DNA from: Hyphomicrobiales bacterium
Lineage (GTDB): Bacteria > Pseudomonadota > Alphaproteobacteria > Rhizobiales > Devosiaceae
DNA length: 64,000 nucleotides
Direction of reading: 5' to 3'
NCBI GenBank assembly: GCA_026981645.1
Contig: JALSII010000006.1
Coordinates: forward strand, 62,001 to 126,000
The notes beneath the pieces are model-generated. The model ran no database searches. It had not been told where the DNA came from and was given only the letters and a program-made list of their open reading frames with translations. Within the stretch, counting starts at the first letter, position 1; the number at the start of each line of letters is the position of its first letter. Positions 61,840-64,000 of this stretch are shown here, piece after piece. The translations under genes and the position numbers were made by a program.

Positions 61840-62811
61840 ATGTCTTCTACTCCGCAGTCCCGGGTTTGTGCAATGCCCCCGTTAGATTCTTCGCCACCAT
61901 TTGATACCCGGTTTGATGCAAAGCCGGGTGAGCCGGTAGAAATCGCGCCTAGAATTGTGCGTCTGACTGCGCCCAATGCCAGTGCGTATACATTTGCCGG
62001 AACCAACTCCTACCTTGTGGGCAGGGATGAGCTCTTTGTTATTGACCCCGGCCCGGCCGATGAAACCCATCGCGCAGCACTCCTTGAGGAAATAGGTGGG
62101 CGCAAAGTTATTGCCGTTGTTCTCACCCACACGCACAGGGACCATTCAGCGCTTGCACAAAATCTGGCTGATGACTGCAGGGCGCCACTATGGTTTGGCG
62201 GCAGACACCGCCTGTCGCGCCCAAAACGCTGGCTGGAAGTCAATCAACTGCACGGGGCCTGTGATTGGGACCTCATCCCTGACCGTGTGCTTGCCGATGG
62301 CGACATTCTGAAATCAGGTGCGATGGAAATTGAAGTCATTGTTACGCCGGGGCACTGCGCCAACCATTTGAGTTTTGGTATGGTTGGCACACCTTACCTG
62401 TTTTCCGGCGACCATGTGATGGGGTGGAATTCAACACTGGTCGCCACCCCTGACGGCAGTATGCGGGATTATCTGAATTCTCTGGAGAAACTCATTGCTG
62501 CACCCTGGACCCATTATCTTCCTGGGCATGGCGGTTCAATCCCTCAAGACGCCAAAGGAGTCGACGGGCCAAATATCGCCAGGGCCCTAAAAAAGCATCG
62601 GCTGATGAGGAACCAGCAAATTCTTAATGCTGTAAAGGCGGGTGCTTCGAGAATAGGTGAAGTCGTTGACAGGCTCTACCCAAAAGTTGGCCTGAAAACC
62701 CGTATCGCGGCCCGTCTTACGGTTGTTGCGCATCTGGAGTTACTCGAAGAACAGGGACACCTGAACATCAGACACTCTTTGTTCGGGACGACGATAGTGC
62801 CCCTTGCCTAA
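61840..62811 (+). CDS. Metallo-beta-lactamase-fold hydrolase, LACTB2-like
   Basis: This protein of up to 323 residues has the metal-binding motif THTHRDHS at about residues 94-101, then the VTPGHCANHLSF His and the SGDHVMGWNST Asp. The C-terminal winged-helix part (HRLMRNQQILNAVKAGASRI) is typical of the LACTB2-type group, which cleaves RNA or thioesters. The substrate is unknown here. ATG 61840 or 61873 may be the start; family similarity begins after the latter. It diverges from bioY. Confidence 0.87.
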   Translation: MSSTPQSRVCAMPPLDSSPPFDTRFDAKPGEPVEIAPRIVRLTAPNASAYTFAGTNSYLVGRDELFVIDPGPADETHRAALLEEIGGRKVIAVVLTHTHRDHSALAQNLADDCRAPLWFGGRHRLSRPKRWLEVNQLHGACDWDLIPDRVLADGDILKSGAMEIEVIVTPGHCANHLSFGMVGTPYLFSGDHVMGWNSTLVATPDGSMRDYLNSLEKLIAAPWTHYLPGHGGSIPQDAKGVDGPNIARALKKHRLMRNQQILNAVKAGASRIGEVVDRLYPKVGLKTRIAARLTVVAHLELLEEQGHLNIRHSLFGTTIVPLA

Positions 62812-62817
62812 AACACC

Positions 62818-63612
62818 CTAATTTGTTGTTGTTGTGTCCTCATGAGGATCGGCACTGACAATCTGGTTGCGATTCAATTCGGAAACCATCTCATCAAGCT
62901 CAAGCAGAAACGCTTCAATGCGGGTGCCGTTGCGTCCCAGATCGTGCACACCAACCAGTGAAGTGGAGCGCATATCGACCTTTGCCCCCCCTTCACTCTC
63001 ACTCACTCGCACGACAACCTCGTCCCGCCAGCCAAAAAAAGTCATGGCCATGGCGTTGATCCGGCCTTCAGCCCTTGCAGAACCTGGCTCCCGGCGCGCC
63101 CGGATTTGCCATCCGCGCAATGTTGCAAGTTCTTCAACCAGCTCAAACACCTCTTTGATTTCAAACTGGTAGGTTCGGCTGACGGCATTGGGAAACGCTT
63201 CAAGCATTACCTCGCGGGATGGAGCTGGAACCGGTGAAACCGTTGACGGCTTGACCATCAGGCGCAATGGCGGATTTTGCACGGTCGCAACATCTGCTGT
63301 TGTGGGATAACGCAGGGCAAGGCTTGCGCCATAAGCCAGAGGCGACAGGCAGAGCAGGCCCAGAAACAACCCGGTGCTCGCCCGGCCCCAGCCCCGGTCT
63401 CCGCTCTGCCACAACCGGATATAGGCACCAAGGCCAAAAATAACGGCAAGCAGGGCTGAGCCGATGGCCACCGCCAGAATTATCTGAAAGGTTTCGCTGG
63501 TCAGCATCTGATTGCGGTGCATCCAGATAGGTATAACCATCAGCGGCAATGCAAAGCTGCCGAACCTGCGTGCCCAAATTGCCAGTTTTGATGTTCGAAT
63601 GAGAATGCGCAT
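62818..63612 (-). CDS. DUF1499 membrane protein
   Basis: This 264-residue protein has three N-terminal membrane helices (FALPLMVIPIWM, FQIILAVAIGSALLAVIFG, GLFLGLLCLSPLAYGASLA) and a DUF1499 domain (FEIKEVFELVEELATLRGWQ, GRINAMAMTFFGWRDEVVVR, DMRSTSLVGVHDLGRNGTRI). The role of the domain is unknown. GGAG five bases before ATG 63612 decides the start; the frame extends further upstream. Confidence 0.88.
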   Translation of the reverse strand: MRILIRTSKLAIWARRFGSFALPLMVIPIWMHRNQMLTSETFQIILAVAIGSALLAVIFGLGAYIRLWQSGDRGWGRASTGLFLGLLCLSPLAYGASLALRYPTTADVATVQNPPLRLMVKPSTVSPVPAPSREVMLEAFPNAVSRTYQFEIKEVFELVEELATLRGWQIRARREPGSARAEGRINAMAMTFFGWRDEVVVRVSESEGGAKVDMRSTSLVGVHDLGRNGTRIEAFLLELDEMVSELNRNQIVSADPHEDTTTTN

Positions 63613-63681
63613 AAAAACTCCAAAAACTACTGAATGACCCGGGCGCTGCGCGACCAAATCAGTGTGCATACCTGCATAGGT

Positions 63682-64000
63682 TCAGCGGCGATCTCTACCC
63701 TTGTTTTTTCTTTTTCCGGTTCCGCGAGTTGAACACATGGATTTAATCGCTTGCCATTCCTCCTCGCTGAAGGCGGGAATGGCTGCAGTTTCAAGGGGGT
63801 TGATTTCTTCCAGCGCCGCCCGTCGCTCCTGGGTGAGAGGGTGGGTGCTAAGCAGGGCAAAAATTTGCGCGCTTGCATCGTCATCTGAAATCCGCTCCAG
63901 CAGGTCAGCAAGGCCGGTGGGTTCAAAAGCGCGCCGCTGGGCCACTGCAAGGGAAAAACGGTCGGCCTCGCGTTCCGCATCGCGCGAAAAGCTTGTATTG
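63682..64000 (-). CDS. M48-family metallopeptidase, N-terminus cut by the window edge
   Basis: The frame is open to base 64000 and reads SRDAEREADRFSLAVAQRRA near the edge; the EREAD motif supplies the third zinc ligand of M48 peptidases of the HtpX or BepA kind. The STHPLTQER that follows is the usual end of the domain, then a basic tail. The HExxH motif lies outside the window. It is likely an envelope protease. The protein is truncated only by the window edge. Confidence 0.85.
   Translation of the reverse strand, partial: NTSFSRDAEREADRFSLAVAQRRAFEPTGLADLLERISDDDASAQIFALLSTHPLTQERRAALEEINPLETAAIPAFSEEEWQAIKSMCSTRGTGKRKNKGRDRR

Noticed and set aside
1..64000. CRISPR arrays, insertion sequences and rRNA
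   Set aside because: I saw no direct repeats with spacers, no transposase-like frames and no rRNA sequence.

Overview
This 64 kb window looks like a stretch of core chromosome from an alphaproteobacterium, most likely of the order Hyphomicrobiales (Rhizobiales). The evidence is a complete RcGTA-type gene transfer agent cluster, a MucR regulator, a cyc-type cytochrome c maturation block, a FeuPQ-like two-component pair, candidate CtrA boxes (TTAA-N7-TTAA), and many small families typical of that order (DUF1491, DUF2336, DUF5330, DUF6456, DUF1499, the TIGR03808 beta-helix family). No genus can be assigned from the sequence alone. No insertion sequence, CRISPR array or rRNA operon was seen.

Layout. 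1-4745 (minus): a cut TSUP permease, then ccmI-ccmE-ccmF-ccmH for holocytochrome c assembly. 4885-8021 (plus): two coupled flavoprotein genes resembling degenerate sarcosine-oxidase subunits. 8031-12251 (minus): an unknown 406-residue protein, a lipoprotein, a FeuPQ-like sensor/regulator pair and a small secreted protein. 12304-28076 (minus): the gene transfer agent, with packaging, head, head-tail joining, tail, hub and TIM-barrel baseplate genes in canonical order, followed by a tail-fibre gene with an S74 self-cleaving chaperone and a lysis gene that fuses an endolysin to a holin-like segment. 28218-34880: a TPR-sulfotransferase, YcgN, a class A penicillin-binding protein, DUF1214/DUF1254 proteins and a lipoprotein pair. 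35061-39410: DUF2336, DUF1491 (apparently starting at CTG), a peptidoglycan-binding protein and a PleC/DivJ-like kinase. 39707-42711: DUF5330, SufE, DUF6456, a DnaA domain-IV-only protein and MucR. 42847-48876 (minus): a complete seven-gene Mrp (Pha) cation/proton antiporter. 49059-52277 (plus): MsrB, oligopeptidase B and Fe-superoxide dismutase. 52424-57935: a stand-alone receiver behind a perfect CtrA box, a SLOG-like protein coupled to a HerA-like ATPase, a YbjQ protein, a secreted beta-helix protein and an asparaginase. 58027-64000: an SH3 protein, a GntR-regulated ABC exporter, tRNA-Gln and tRNA-Pro, BioY, a metallo-beta-lactamase-fold hydrolase, DUF1499 and a cut M48 peptidase.

How parts work together. 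The gene transfer agent genes overlap or nearly abut from the small packaging gene to the lysis gene, so they read as one transcription unit for making, filling and releasing particles. The Mrp antiporter, MsrB, SodB and the cytochrome c genes form a housekeeping set for ion and redox homeostasis. The kinase, the receiver protein, the DnaA-like protein, MucR and the CtrA-like boxes give the middle of the window a cell-cycle and envelope flavour. The most unusual observations are the endolysin-holin fusion with an internal ribosome binding site, the CTG-initiated DUF1491 gene, an extra small basic protein gene in the head module, the degenerate flavoprotein pair, and the CtrA box abutting the receiver gene.
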